Both the position numbers and the translations under genes were made by a program. The notes under the pieces are model-generated. The model was given only the letters and a program-made list of their open reading frames with translations. It did no database searches and was not told the origin of the DNA. Of a stretch of DNA of 64,000 nucleotides, positions 8,645 to 18,471 are shown piece by piece. How positions within the stretch are numbered: the first letter of the stretch is position 1; the number at the start of each line of letters is the position of its first letter. The DNA is from Devosia chinhatensis. Its GTDB lineage: Bacteria > Pseudomonadota > Alphaproteobacteria > Rhizobiales > Devosiaceae. The stretch covers positions 979,501 through 1,043,500 of the forward strand of contig NZ_JZEY01000061.1 in the NCBI RefSeq assembly GCF_000969445.1. Direction: 5' to 3'.

Positions 8645-9592
8645 ATGGCCACGCAGGTCGACAACACTGCTTCGAGCGGAGCCGGCCGCGTGGCCCCTCC
8701 ATCCTTCTGGTCTGGGGTGTGGCAAAACCACGCCCCCGGCTATCTCTTTCTTCTGCCCTGGCTCATCGGCTTTCTCGGCCTGACCATCGGGCCGATCCTG
8801 ACATCGTTCTACCTGAGCTTTACGCATTTCGACCTGCTGACAGCACCGCGCTGGGCCGGGCTCGACAATTACATGCGCATGTTTACCAATGACCCGAAAT
8901 TTGCCGCCTCAATGCGGGTCACCTTTGTGTTCGTCATCTTCTCGGTGCCGCTCAAGCTGGCCTTCGCGCTCGGCGTGGCTCTGCTGCTCAATCGCGGCAT
9001 GAAGGGCCTGCCGCTCTATCGCGCCCTGTTCTATTTGCCGAGCCTGCTTGGCGCCTCTGTGGCTATCGCCATTCTCTGGCGGCAGATGTTCGCAGGCAAT
9101 GGCCTCGTCAATCAGGTTCTCGCCAATTTCGGCATCCAGGGCCCGAGCTGGATTTCCAATCCCAATACGTCCTTGTGGACGCTGATCATCCTCGCGGTCT
9201 GGCAGTTCGGTTCGCCCATGATCATCTTTCTTGCCGGGCTGAGGCAGATCCCGCAGGACATGTATGAAGCTGCAAGCCTGGATGGCGCTAGTAAATGGCG
9301 CCAATTCTGGAAGATCACGCTGCCCATGCTGACGCCTGTGGTCTTCTTCAACGCCATCATCCAGACCATCGAGGCGTTCAAGAGCTTCACGCCCTCCTTC
9401 ATCATTTCGGGCGGCACGGGCGGGCCGATCAATTCGACCCTTTTCTACACGCTCTATCTCTACAACGAGGCCTTCGGCTTCTTCCGCATGGGTTACGCCT
9501 CGGCCCTGGCCTGGGTGCTCCTGGCCATCGTCGCCCTCTTCACGGCCTTCTCGTTCCTCAGCTCGAAATACTGGGTGCATTATGACGACTGA
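8645..9592 (+). CDS. sugar ABC transporter permease, MalF/UgpA type
   Basis: This 315-residue inner-membrane subunit has about six transmembrane segments. The ABC permease EAA motif reads YEAASLDGASKWRQFWKI, which docks on the ATPase. It starts 14 bp after the binding-protein gene and overlaps the start of the second permease by 11 bp. With its partner at 9582 it forms the membrane channel of the CUT1 transporter. Confidence 0.9.
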   Translation: MATQVDNTASSGAGRVAPPSFWSGVWQNHAPGYLFLLPWLIGFLGLTIGPILTSFYLSFTHFDLLTAPRWAGLDNYMRMFTNDPKFAASMRVTFVFVIFSVPLKLAFALGVALLLNRGMKGLPLYRALFYLPSLLGASVAIAILWRQMFAGNGLVNQVLANFGIQGPSWISNPNTSLWTLIILAVWQFGSPMIIFLAGLRQIPQDMYEAASLDGASKWRQFWKITLPMLTPVVFFNAIIQTIEAFKSFTPSFIISGGTGGPINSTLFYTLYLYNEAFGFFRMGYASALAWVLLAIVALFTAFSFLSSKYWVHYDD

Positions 9593-10469
9593 TGCAGCGC
9601 GCATGACCGTAGTCACCGGGTCGTCGCCGACCCGCAAGAAAATCATGTCGATCATCGCGCATGTGCTGCTGATCGGTGCGTCCATCGTCATGCTCTACCC
9701 CCTGCTCTGGCTGATGGCCTCGTCTTTCCGGCCGGAAAACGAGATCTTCACCTCCGGCGTCTCGGTCCTGCCTTCGCCGAACTGGAGCATCGATTCCTAT
9801 ATCCGCGGCTGGAACGGCCTGCGCGTCGGCTTCGGGCAGTTGTTCATTAACTCCTTCGTCATCTCGATCCTTTCGGTGATCGGCAATGTCATCGCCTGTT
9901 CGCTGGCGGCCTACGCCTTTGCCAGGCTCGAATTTGCCGGCCGCCGCTTCTGGTTCGCCATGATGCTGATGACCCTGATGCTGCCCTATCAGGTGACGCT
10001 GATCCCCCAATATGTGTTCTTCCTCAACCTGGGCTGGGTAAACACCATCCTGCCGCTGGTCGTGCCGAAATTTCTTGCCGCCGACGCCTTCTTCATCTTC
10101 CTCATGGTGCAGTTCTTCCGCGGCCTGCCCAAGGAGCTTGATGAAGCCGCACGTATGGACGGGGCCGGGCCATGGCGCATCTACTGGAAGATCATCCTGC
10201 CGCTTTCCACTCCGGTTCTGGCGACGGCGGCCATCTTCACCTTCATCTGGACCTGGGACGACTTCTTTGGCCCGCTGATCTATCTCAGCGATCTGCGCCA
10301 ATACACGGTCATGCTGGGCCTGCGCACCTTCACCGACAATACCGGCATGTCCGATTATGGCGGCATGTTCGCCATGAGCGTGCTCAGTCTTGTCCCGATC
10401 TTTGTCTTCTTCCTCCTGTTCCAGCGTCTTCTCATTGAAGGCATCGCGACCACGGGCATGAAGCGCTAA
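9582..10469 (+). CDS. sugar ABC transporter permease, MalG/UgpE type
   Basis: This 295-residue second permease has about six transmembrane segments and the EAA motif DEAARMDGAGPWRIYWKI near residue 190. Its start lies inside the end of the first permease gene, so the two are translationally coupled. MalG-type permeases pair with MalF-type ones, one copy each. Confidence 0.9.
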   Translation: MTTDAARMTVVTGSSPTRKKIMSIIAHVLLIGASIVMLYPLLWLMASSFRPENEIFTSGVSVLPSPNWSIDSYIRGWNGLRVGFGQLFINSFVISILSVIGNVIACSLAAYAFARLEFAGRRFWFAMMLMTLMLPYQVTLIPQYVFFLNLGWVNTILPLVVPKFLAADAFFIFLMVQFFRGLPKELDEAARMDGAGPWRIYWKIILPLSTPVLATAAIFTFIWTWDDFFGPLIYLSDLRQYTVMLGLRTFTDNTGMSDYGGMFAMSVLSLVPIFVFFLLFQRLLIEGIATTGMKR

Positions 10470-10533
10470 CCCAGCTTTCGGAGCGTGGTGCGCCACGCTC
10501 CGTCATCAGCGACGACCAGGATAAACTGCTGAA

Positions 10534-11550
10534 ATGACCATCAAGTTTGCCGCCATCGGCATCAATCACGCCCATATCTATGGCCAGGTCGACTGCCTCA
10601 AGCGTGCTGGCGCCCAATTCGTGGCGTTCCACGCCATCGAGGATGATCTGGCCAAGACCTTCGGCGAAAAGTATCCCGAGGCCAGGCGCGTGACCGATCC
10701 GCGGGAAATCCTCGAAGACATTACCATCCAGGTCGTGACCACTGCCGCCATTCCCGGCGACCGCGCCGATATCTGTATTGCCGCCATGAAGCACGGCAAG
10801 GACGTGCTGACGGACAAGCCGGGCATGACCACGTTCGCGCAACTCGACGAGGTCATGCGCGTGCAAAAGGAAACCGGCCGCATTTTTTCGGTGCTCTATT
10901 CGGAGCATTTCGAAGTGCCTGCCGCCGTCGAGGCCGGAAATCTCATCGCCCAGGGCGCCATCGGGGAGGTGGTCAATACCGTCGGCCTCGGGCCGCATTC
11001 GCTGCGGCTCAACAACCGCCCCGACTGGTTCTTCACGCGCAATCGCTATGGCGGCATTCTCTGTGACATCGCCAGCCACCAGTTCGAGCAATTCCTGTTC
11101 TTCTCGGGTGCCATGGACGGCGAAGTGGTCTCGGCAAATGTCCATAACCGCAATCATCCCAACCGGCCCGGACTGCAGGACGTCGGCGACGCCCATATCC
11201 GCACCGACAGGACGACCGGCTATATCCGTGTCGACTGGTTCACGCCCGAGGGTCTGCCGACCTGGGGCGACGGGCGCCTCACAATCCTGGGCACCGAGGG
11301 CTTTATCGAGCTCAGGAAATATGTCGATATCGCCGGCCGAACCGGCGAGAACCATCTTTTCCTCGTCGACAAAAAGGGCACCCAGCATATCGACTGCTCT
11401 GGCGTCGACATGCCCTTTGGCCGCCAGTTCCTCGACGACGTGCGCAACCGCACGGAAACGGCCATGCCGCAGCAGCGCTGCTACAACGCCATGAAGATGG
11501 CCCTGACCGCCCAGGCCATGGCTGAACAAGGCACGGAGTGGGCACAATGA
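10534..11550 (+). CDS. Gfo/Idh/MocA-family oxidoreductase
   Basis: The 338-residue protein has an N-terminal Rossmann domain starting KFAAIGINHAHI. The usual EKP catalytic-site motif is replaced by DKP (DVLTDKPGMTTF). The C-terminal GFO_IDH_MocA domain carries CDIASHQFEQFLFF. Such enzymes use NAD(P) to oxidise or reduce sugars and polyols. It is embedded between the permease and ATPase genes, so it probably acts on the imported sugar. The N-terminus lacks the strict GxGxxG glycine pattern, so cofactor binding may differ from its neighbour. Confidence 0.85.
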   Translation: MTIKFAAIGINHAHIYGQVDCLKRAGAQFVAFHAIEDDLAKTFGEKYPEARRVTDPREILEDITIQVVTTAAIPGDRADICIAAMKHGKDVLTDKPGMTTFAQLDEVMRVQKETGRIFSVLYSEHFEVPAAVEAGNLIAQGAIGEVVNTVGLGPHSLRLNNRPDWFFTRNRYGGILCDIASHQFEQFLFFSGAMDGEVVSANVHNRNHPNRPGLQDVGDAHIRTDRTTGYIRVDWFTPEGLPTWGDGRLTILGTEGFIELRKYVDIAGRTGENHLFLVDKKGTQHIDCSGVDMPFGRQFLDDVRNRTETAMPQQRCYNAMKMALTAQAMAEQGTEWAQ

Positions 11551-12626
11551 GCCGCGTATTGAACGTCGCTGTCGTCGGTTGCGGCATCGGCCGCTCCCAT
11601 ATTGTCGAGGGCTACCTGCCCAATTCCGACAAGTTCAAGGTCGTGGCCCTCTGTGACCTCAATCCCGAGCGGCTGGGGCAGGTCGCCGATGAGTTCGGCA
11701 TCGAACGGCGCGTCGTCAATTTCGATGACCTGCTGGGCATGGACGACATCGACATCATCGATGTCTGCACACCCCCGGGCGCCCATCTTTCCATGGTCAC
11801 CGCAGCGCTCGAGGCAGGCAAGCACGTCGTCTGCGAGAAGCCGCTTGTCGGCTCGCTCAAGGAAGTCGACGCCATTATGGCGCTGGAAAAGAGCACTTCC
11901 GGTCTTCTGATGCCGGTGTTTCAATATCGCTTCGGCGATGGCATCGAACAGGCCAAGGCCGTGATCGATGCCGGCGTTGCCGGCAAGGCCTATTGCGGCA
12001 CCGTTGAAACCATGTGGCGGCGCGAAGCGCCCTATTACGCCGTTCCCTGGCGCGGCAAGTGGAAGACCGAACTGGGCGGCGTGCTCATGGGCCACGCCAT
12101 CCATCCGCATGATATTTTCACCTATCTGATGGGCGACATTGCCCGCATGTTCGGTCGCGTCGCCACCCGGGTGAACCCGATCGAGGTCGAGGACGTGATT
12201 TCAGCCTCGCTCGAAATGAAGAGCGGAGCGCTGGCCAGCTTTACTGCAACCTTGGGCTCTGTGGACGAGATCACCCGTATCCGGCTGCAGTTCGAGAACG
12301 TGACGATCGAAAGCGACCACGCCCCTTATAATCCGGGCAATGCACCCTGGAAGATCCTGCCGCGCAATGACGAGGTCAAGGACAGGATCGAGGCGCTGCT
12401 GGCCGATTGGCAACATGTGCCGTCCCGCTTTCAGACGCAAATGGCCCGCTTCCACGATGCCATCGAGGGCAAGGGGAAACTGCCTGTGACCAGTGCGGAT
12501 TCCCGTCGAGCGCTCGAATTGGTGACCGCTTTCTATCACTCATCGTCCACCCATCAGGAAGTCGTTCTGCCACTGGGCCCCGATCACCCGCTCTATGAGA
12601 GCTGGGTACCGGCGGCGTACCGGTAG
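11547..12626 (+). CDS. Gfo/Idh/MocA-family oxidoreductase
   Basis: The 359-residue protein starts with a standard nucleotide-binding strand ([13 protein letters not shown]) and has the EKP motif ([11 protein letters not shown]) near residue 97. A C-terminal substrate domain contains [18 protein letters not shown] at 11547 overlaps the stop of the preceding gene (ATGA), giving tight coupling. Two dissimilar members in one transporter operon suggest two successive redox steps on one sugar, or a redox-neutral conversion through a keto intermediate; this is inference. Confidence 0.87.
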   Translation: MSRVLNVAVVGCGIGRSHIVEGYLPNSDKFKVVALCDLNPERLGQVADEFGIERRVVNFDDLLGMDDIDIIDVCTPPGAHLSMVTAALEAGKHVVCEKPLVGSLKEVDAIMALEKSTSGLLMPVFQYRFGDGIEQAKAVIDAGVAGKAYCGTVETMWRREAPYYAVPWRGKWKTELGGVLMGHAIHPHDIFTYLMGDIARMFGRVATRVNPIEVEDVISASLEMKSGALASFTATLGSVDEITRIRLQFENVTIESDHAPYNPGNAPWKILPRNDEVKDRIEALLADWQHVPSRFQTQMARFHDAIEGKGKLPVTSADSRRALELVTAFYHSSSTHQEVVLPLGPDHPLYESWVPAAYR

Positions 12627-12648
12627 GCACGGGCGGGAGGAGAGGCAT

Positions 12649-13704
<1,056 letters not shown>

Positions 13705-13726
13705 CGTTCCGGCGCTCTCGCAAGGC

Positions 13727-13760
13727 ACAAAACCCCGTCCGCAAGGGCGGGGTTTTTTGT
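13727..13760 (+). terminator. rho-independent terminator of the sugar ABC operon
   Basis: An AACCCCGTCC / GGGCGGGGTT stem with a GCAA loop is followed by a T run ending at 13758. It lies 22 bp after the ATPase stop codon. Confidence 0.9.
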
Positions 13761-13836
13761 GACATCAGGGCGGAATTGGTGAGCAGACTGTGAACGTTGA
13801 GCTTCGGCGAACGCCGCTGACGGCACCTGGACGTCA

Positions 13837-15183
13837 CTAACGGCTAACGCCCAGCCGGCTCATCTTCTCGCTGAGGGTGCGGCGGGGCAGCTGGAGCGCT
13901 TCGGCGGCAGCCGAGACCGATTCTCCATGACGGCGCAATTCGGTTTCGATGATGTGGCGTTCATAGGATGCCATGCGATCGGCGAGGCTTCCCCCGGCCG
14001 GCTCGGGGCCCCGATTGCCCAGCAATTGGCCGAGCGCGCGACCATTGCCGCTGAGGCCCAGAGCAAAGCGATCGGCGGCGGCGCGCAATTCGCGCACATT
14101 GCCCGGCCAGGCATGGGTGAGGATGGCGCTGATATCGGCCGGATGCAGGTCCGGCGGCTCGCGGCCGAAGCGGCGCGCGGCCAGGGCCAGAAAATGGTGG
14201 AACAGCAGCACGCTGTCATCGCCGCGCTCGCGCAGGGGGGGCAGGTGCAGGGTCGCCATGTTGAGGCGGTAGAAAAGGTCGGCACGGAAACGGCCTGCGG
14301 CGCTTTCGGCCTCGAGATCGACCTTGGAGGCTGCAACGATACGCAGATCGAGCGCGATCTGCTTGTTGGAGCCCAGCCGCTCGACGACACGCTCCTGGAT
14401 GACCCGCAGGACCTTGGCCTGGGCCAGGGCCGGCATGGATTCGATCTCGTCGAGCAGCAGCGTGCCGCCATTGGCGAATTCGAACTTGCCGATCCGCTGC
14501 CCGGCCGCCCCGGTAAACGATCCGGCTTCATGGCCGAACAATTCGCTCTCGATCAGCTCGGCGGGAATGGCGGCGCAATTGACGGCGACGAAGGGCTTGT
14601 CGGCGCGGGGCGAGAAATCGTGCAGGCACCGGGCGACGACTTCCTTGCCGGTGCCGGTCTCCCCCAGAAGGATGATGTCGGCCGGGATCGGCGCCAGTTC
14701 GAGGACGGCGCGGCGCAGGGCCTCCATGCCGGGCGAATTGCCCACGAGCCGGGTCGCCAGTTCGCTGTCGCCGCCGTCGAGCCGCCGCCGCAGGTCTGAG
14801 ATCTCGCGCCTGAGCCGAGCCCGCTCCACCGCGCGGGTCAGCGAATTGACCAATTGCTCGGGCACATAGGGCTTCTGCAGGAAGTCGAAGGCTCCGGCGC
14901 GCATGGCTTCCACGGCCATGGGCACGTCGCCATGGCCGGTGATGAGAATGACCTCGACCGGCAGGCCACGATCCTGGATCGCGTGCAACAGGTCGAGCCC
15001 CGACAGGCCCGGCATGCGCACATCGGTCAGGATGACATGGGGATGGGTGTCGTCGACCAGGGAAAGGGCTGCCTGCGCCGTTCCGGCCATGGTGGTGTCG
15101 AAGCCCGACAGGCGCAGCCATTGCTCGAGCGCTGTGCGCATCATGTCGTCGTCGTCGACAATGAGGATTTTGGGGGTCGTCAT
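13837..15183 (-). CDS. sigma-54-dependent response regulator, DctD type
   Basis: This 448-residue NtrC-family activator has a receiver domain (phospho-acceptor Asp54, Lys104), a AAA+ domain with Walker A GETGTGKE (174-181) and the sigma-54 contact loop as GSFTGA (221-226). Walker B TLLLDE and a C-terminal Fis-type HTH (about 415-445, SAAAEALQLPRRTLSEK) complete it. It should open sigma-54 promoters when phosphorylated by the adjacent sensor. Its start overlaps the sensor's stop by 4 bp. The obvious target is the divergent tctCBA operon. Confidence 0.92.
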   Translation of the reverse strand: MTTPKILIVDDDDMMRTALEQWLRLSGFDTTMAGTAQAALSLVDDTHPHVILTDVRMPGLSGLDLLHAIQDRGLPVEVILITGHGDVPMAVEAMRAGAFDFLQKPYVPEQLVNSLTRAVERARLRREISDLRRRLDGGDSELATRLVGNSPGMEALRRAVLELAPIPADIILLGETGTGKEVVARCLHDFSPRADKPFVAVNCAAIPAELIESELFGHEAGSFTGAAGQRIGKFEFANGGTLLLDEIESMPALAQAKVLRVIQERVVERLGSNKQIALDLRIVAASKVDLEAESAAGRFRADLFYRLNMATLHLPPLRERGDDSVLLFHHFLALAARRFGREPPDLHPADISAILTHAWPGNVRELRAAADRFALGLSGNGRALGQLLGNRGPEPAGGSLADRMASYERHIIETELRRHGESVSAAAEALQLPRRTLSEKMSRLGVSR

Positions 15184-17102
15184 GCGGGACGTCTTTTCGG
15201 TTCTGGACTTTGGCTCGCGCTTGCGGGTCGAGGCTGCAGGGTCGGCGAGGCCGCGCGATCCATGCCTTTGGCCAGGGTCTGCACCAGGGGCAGGGTGATG
15301 GTGAAGGTGCTGCCCTGCCCGGGTACCGTCTCGACGCCGAGATGCCCTCCCGCATCACGGATGAGGCCCGAGGAAATGGCAAGGCCCAGGCCAAGGCCCT
15401 TGCCGGCCGGCTTGGTGGTGAAGAAGGGGTCGAAGAGATTGGCCATGTCGTGTGGAGCAATGCCGCTGCCGGTATCGGCAATGGCGATGGCGACGGTGCC
15501 GTCATCGGCCCTGACACCGATGGAGAGGACGCGCACGGGGCGCTCTTCCATGGCATCGGCCGCGTTGGCGATGAGATTGATCAGCACCTGTTCGAGGTGA
15601 ACCGGATTGGCGCTGGCCTGGATCGGCGGATTGGGCCGGCGATATTCGATATCGACGCCGACCTCGCGCAGGCGATGATCGACCAGCTCGAGCGCCTGGG
15701 CGATGACGGCGCCGATTTCGGCCTGGCTGACCGCGTTCACTTCCTTGCGGGCAAAGGTCTTGAGATGGCCGGTAAGCGTGGCAAGGCGATTGACGACACT
15801 GTCCATGGCCGCGATCACCGGGGCCATTTCGCCCGAACCGCGCCGTGTTTCGAGCAGGCGCGCACTGGCGAGATGGGTGGTGAGCGCGGCGACCGGCTGG
15901 CTGACCTCGTGCGCCACCCCGGCCAGAGCCTGGCCGAGCGAGGCCAGCTTGGCCGCTTGCACGAGGCCCGCCTGGGCGTCCCGCTCGGCCTTCTCGGCCC
16001 GCACCCGTTCGGCGATCTCGGCCCGCAATTGGGCGTTCATGGCGTGAAGGTCTTCGGTGCGCTCGGCGACGCGCTGTTCGAGCCGCAGGTGATCGCCCAG
16101 CCGCTGCGCCACCAGACGCCGTCTTTGCTCGAACAATACCCCGATCAGAAGGAGCGCGGCGCAACCCAGCGCCGCCGCGCTGGACAAGGCAAGCGCCCCG
16201 GTCTGGAGCGGCGCCAGCGGAATGAAGGACAAGAGGCGCCAGCCCAGCTTGGGCAGGCGAAATTCCTCGAGCACGAAATAGCCGGACGCCTCCGGGTCGC
16301 CGCCGGCAATATAGGCGAACTCGGTGCCGCGCGACTGCCAGCGATCGGCGACGATGCCGCTATTGGCAATGCCGTTTTCGCCATAGCTCTGCTGGGCGGC
16401 GATGGTGGCGGCGCGTCCTGCCGGAATGGTCTGGATGGGGCGATAGCGCCAGTCGGGGCGGGTGGAGAGGATCACCACGTTATTGGTGTCGACGATGCCG
16501 ATCAATTCTCCCGAGCGCCACCAGATGGCTTCGAGCTCGCCCAGATGGATCTTGGTGACCGCCACCCCGATCGGGCCATCGGGACCATCGACCCGCTGGG
16601 AGAGGAAATAGCCCGGAACGCTGGTGGAAATGCCGAAGGCATAATATTGCGCCTTGCCGCGTTCCATGGCGTCGGCGAAATAGGGCCGGAACGAATAATT
16701 GGTGCCCACCAGCGAGGTGAGCGTCCACCAATTGCTGGCGGCGACGACGCTGCCATTTTCGTCCATGAGAAAGATCTCGCCGGCGCCTGCGGTTTCGTTG
16801 AGCTTGCTCAGGAAGCCATTGGCACCCTCGACCGCCGCCGCATCGTCCGGATCGTCGAGCGCCGCCCGCGCCTCGCGCGATTGCGAAATGGCCACCGGCA
16901 GATAATGGAACCGCTCGATGATCGCCTCGAGCGTGCGGTCGAAAAGGGTGAGGCGGCGCTGGGCCTGCTCCTCGGCGTCGCGAATAGCGGCGTTGAGCGC
17001 GATCTCGAATGTGGTCCAGCCGACCAGCGTCACGAGGATCAGGCCCAGTCCAGCGCTGACCAAGTGGCGTCGTCCCAACAGATTGCGCAAGCCTGCTCGC
17101 AC
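15180..17102 (-). CDS. membrane sensor histidine kinase, DctB type
   Basis: The 640-residue sensor has transmembrane helix 1 (about residues 15-35), a long periplasmic double-PDC-like sensing domain (about 36-300), transmembrane helix 2 and a coiled-coil segment. The DctB-type H box VAHEVSQPVAAL is followed by N, G1 and G2 boxes (NLIANAADAM, ADTGSGI, GLGLGLAIS). GTG at 17102 is preferred: AGGA lies 7 bases upstream, and a start further out (17210) would make the two palindromes at 17115-17169 coding. It probably senses a carboxylic acid outside the membrane. Confidence 0.85.
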   Translation of the reverse strand: MRAGLRNLLGRRHLVSAGLGLILVTLVGWTTFEIALNAAIRDAEEQAQRRLTLFDRTLEAIIERFHYLPVAISQSREARAALDDPDDAAAVEGANGFLSKLNETAGAGEIFLMDENGSVVAASNWWTLTSLVGTNYSFRPYFADAMERGKAQYYAFGISTSVPGYFLSQRVDGPDGPIGVAVTKIHLGELEAIWWRSGELIGIVDTNNVVILSTRPDWRYRPIQTIPAGRAATIAAQQSYGENGIANSGIVADRWQSRGTEFAYIAGGDPEASGYFVLEEFRLPKLGWRLLSFIPLAPLQTGALALSSAAALGCAALLLIGVLFEQRRRLVAQRLGDHLRLEQRVAERTEDLHAMNAQLRAEIAERVRAEKAERDAQAGLVQAAKLASLGQALAGVAHEVSQPVAALTTHLASARLLETRRGSGEMAPVIAAMDSVVNRLATLTGHLKTFARKEVNAVSQAEIGAVIAQALELVDHRLREVGVDIEYRRPNPPIQASANPVHLEQVLINLIANAADAMEERPVRVLSIGVRADDGTVAIAIADTGSGIAPHDMANLFDPFFTTKPAGKGLGLGLAISSGLIRDAGGHLGVETVPGQGSTFTITLPLVQTLAKGMDRAASPTLQPRPASASQSPEPKRRPA

Positions 17103-17114
17103 GGTGAAATCCTG

Positions 17115-17136
17115 TTTCGGCAAGATCTTGCCGGAT
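17115..17136. promoter_or_regulatory. upstream activator site 1 of tctCBA
   Basis: The core CGGCAAGATCTTGCCG (17118-17133) is a perfect 16 bp palindrome. With its flanks it matches the second site at 17148-17169, read on the other strand, at 19 of 22 positions. Its centre lies about 119 bp upstream of the start site predicted from the -24/-12 promoter, a normal position for an NtrC-family activator. Confidence 0.75.
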
Positions 17137-17147
17137 AACCGCCGAAG

Positions 17148-17169
17148 AGCCGGCAATTTCTTGCCGAAA
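17148..17169. promoter_or_regulatory. upstream activator site 2 of tctCBA
   Basis: CGGCAATTTCTTGCCG (17151-17166) has the same CGGCAA-N4-TTGCCG arms as site 1. The centres are 33 bp apart, about three helical turns, so two activator dimers would bind on one face. Its centre is near -86 relative to the predicted start site. Confidence 0.75.
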
Positions 17170-17188
17170 CTCTTAGCATGCCCCGGCG

Positions 17189-17213
17189 CAAATGCATATC
17201 TGCCTTGCATTTG
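17189..17213. promoter_or_regulatory. inverted repeat just upstream of the -24 element
   Basis: CAAATGCA and TGCATTTG form perfect 8-base arms around a 9-base spacer, ending 5 bp before the -24 element. This is too close to the promoter for a classical enhancer site and could be a separate repressor or accessory-protein site. No cognate protein can be named. Confidence 0.45.
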
Positions 17214-17218
17214 TGATC

Positions 17219-17234
17219 TGGCACGGGCTTTGCA
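17219..17234 (+). promoter_or_regulatory. sigma-54 (-24/-12) promoter of tctCBA
   Basis: TGGCACGGGCTTTGCA matches the sigma-54 consensus TGGCACG-N4-TTGCW at every defined position, with GG-N10-GC spacing. Transcription should start near 17245, about 43 bases before the tctC start codon. An activator gene of the right family is next door. Confidence 0.9.
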
Positions 17235-17246
17235 AAGCCTGTGGCA

Positions 17247-17267
17247 ATCCCGCGGAGGAAGCGGGAT
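17247..17267 (+). promoter_or_regulatory. 5' hairpin of the tct transcript with an SD-like loop
   Basis: ATCCCGC and GCGGGAT form a 7 bp stem, and the 7-base loop GGAGGAA is itself Shine-Dalgarno-like. It begins within a few bases of the predicted transcript start. The functional ribosome-binding site (GGGAGGAATTC) lies 10 bp further on. A 5' stem could protect the mRNA, and the loop could offer a standby ribosome site. Confidence 0.5.
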
Positions 17268-17287
17268 CGTTTCTTTGGGAGGAATTC

Positions 17288-18271
17288 ATGCACGTTCGCT
17301 TCAAGACCCTGTCCGCCATCCTGCTCGCCGCCTCCGCGCTTGGCGCGGCTGCCGCCGTGGCGCAGGACTATCCCACCCAGCCGGTAACCATCGTCGTGCC
17401 CTTCGCGGCCGGCGGGCCAACCGATACGGTGACGCGCCTTGTGGCCGCGGCCATGAGCGACGAACTGGGCCAGCAGGTTGTGGTGCAGAATGTCGGCGGT
17501 GCCGGTGGCACGCTGGGCGCCGGCCAGGTCGCGGCGGCCAATGCCGATGGCTATACGCTTCTGCTGCACCATATCGGCATGTCGACCGCCCCGGCGCTCT
17601 ATGCCAGCCTGCCCTTCGACCCCATGACCGATTTCGCCCCCATCGGCCTTGTCACCGAAGTGCCCATGACCGTGGTGGCCCGCAAGGATTTCGAGCCGGC
17701 AACGCTCGAAGACCTCGTCGCCTATATCAAGGAAAACGGCGAGAACATCACCTATGCCAATGCCGGTATCGGCGCTGCCAGCCAGCTCTGCGGTCTTTTG
17801 ATCATGGATGCGCTCGACACCAAGATGACCGAAGTCCCCTATCAGGGAACGGGCCCGGCCATGACCGACCTGCTCGGCGGCCAGATCGACATGATGTGTG
17901 ACCAGACCACCAATACGACGAGCCAGATCCAGGCCGGCGAGATCAAGGCCTATGCGGTGACGACGCCCGAGCGCATCGCCGTGCTGCCCGACCTGCCGAC
18001 CCTGGCCGAAGGTGGCCTCGACAATTTCAACCTCGCCATCTGGCACGGCCTCTATGCCCCCGCAGGCACCGACCCGGCTATCCTCGAACGCCTGACCGGC
18101 GCCTTGCAGGTGGCCCTGGCCAATGAAAGCGTCGGCAATTCCTTTGCCGAGCTTGGCACCTATCCGGTGCCCGCCGACCAGGCCACGCCCGAAGCCCTGG
18201 CGCAGACGCTCGAAGGCCAGATCGCCCTCTGGAAAGAGTTGATCGCGGCAGCCGGCGTGTCGGCGCAGTAA
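17288..18271 (+). CDS. tctC: tripartite tricarboxylate transporter substrate-binding protein TctC
   Basis: The 327-residue periplasmic binding protein of the TTT family has a Sec signal (FKTLSAILLAASALGAAAAVA) followed by YPTQPVTIVVPFAAGGPTD, the typical TctC/Bug opening. Such proteins bind citrate or other carboxylates and deliver them to the TctAB membrane complex. The start at 17288 follows GGGAGGAATTC. It is the first gene of tctCBA, under a sigma-54 promoter. A 200 bp gap with a repeat separates it from tctB. Confidence 0.93.
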   Translation: MHVRFKTLSAILLAASALGAAAAVAQDYPTQPVTIVVPFAAGGPTDTVTRLVAAAMSDELGQQVVVQNVGGAGGTLGAGQVAAANADGYTLLLHHIGMSTAPALYASLPFDPMTDFAPIGLVTEVPMTVVARKDFEPATLEDLVAYIKENGENITYANAGIGAASQLCGLLIMDALDTKMTEVPYQGTGPAMTDLLGGQIDMMCDQTTNTTSQIQAGEIKAYAVTTPERIAVLPDLPTLAEGGLDNFNLAIWHGLYAPAGTDPAILERLTGALQVALANESVGNSFAELGTYPVPADQATPEALAQTLEGQIALWKELIAAAGVSAQ

Positions 18272-18305
18272 GGGCCAAGGCTCGATTTATCGGCAATTAC
18301 CGGCC

Positions 18306-18406
18306 TGCCCCCTCCCCCGCGTGGGGGAGGGATGGGGTGGGGGTGAGCCAGAATATAGGGGCTCACCCCCACCCTCCCGACCTCCCTCGTCAAGGGGAGA
18401 TGCGGC
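18306..18406. repeat. palindromic repeat element between tctC and tctB
   Basis: Two GC-rich hairpins lie in tandem. CCTCCCCC / GGGGGAGG with a 4-base loop is at 18311-18330. GGTGGGGGTGAGCC / GGCTCACCCCCACC spans about 18336-18373. The sequence resembles the dispersed extragenic palindromes of Hyphomicrobiales. In this position it could stabilise the upstream tctC message or attenuate tctBA, giving more binding protein than membrane subunits. Confidence 0.75.
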
Positions 18407-18471
18407 CACGCCTACGCCTATGGATCGGAGCTTGCTCGATCGGCAGTGAATCCGGCTTTGGAGACAACACA

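Noticed and set aside
15210..17138. 642-codon plus-strand open frame opposite the DctB-type sensor
   Set aside because: The minus-strand frame has all histidine-kinase boxes. The plus frame is a GC-driven shadow without recognisable motifs.
18040..18060. TGGCACGGCC sequence resembling a -24 element inside tctC
   Set aside because: There is no TTGC at the right spacing, and it lies within coding sequence.
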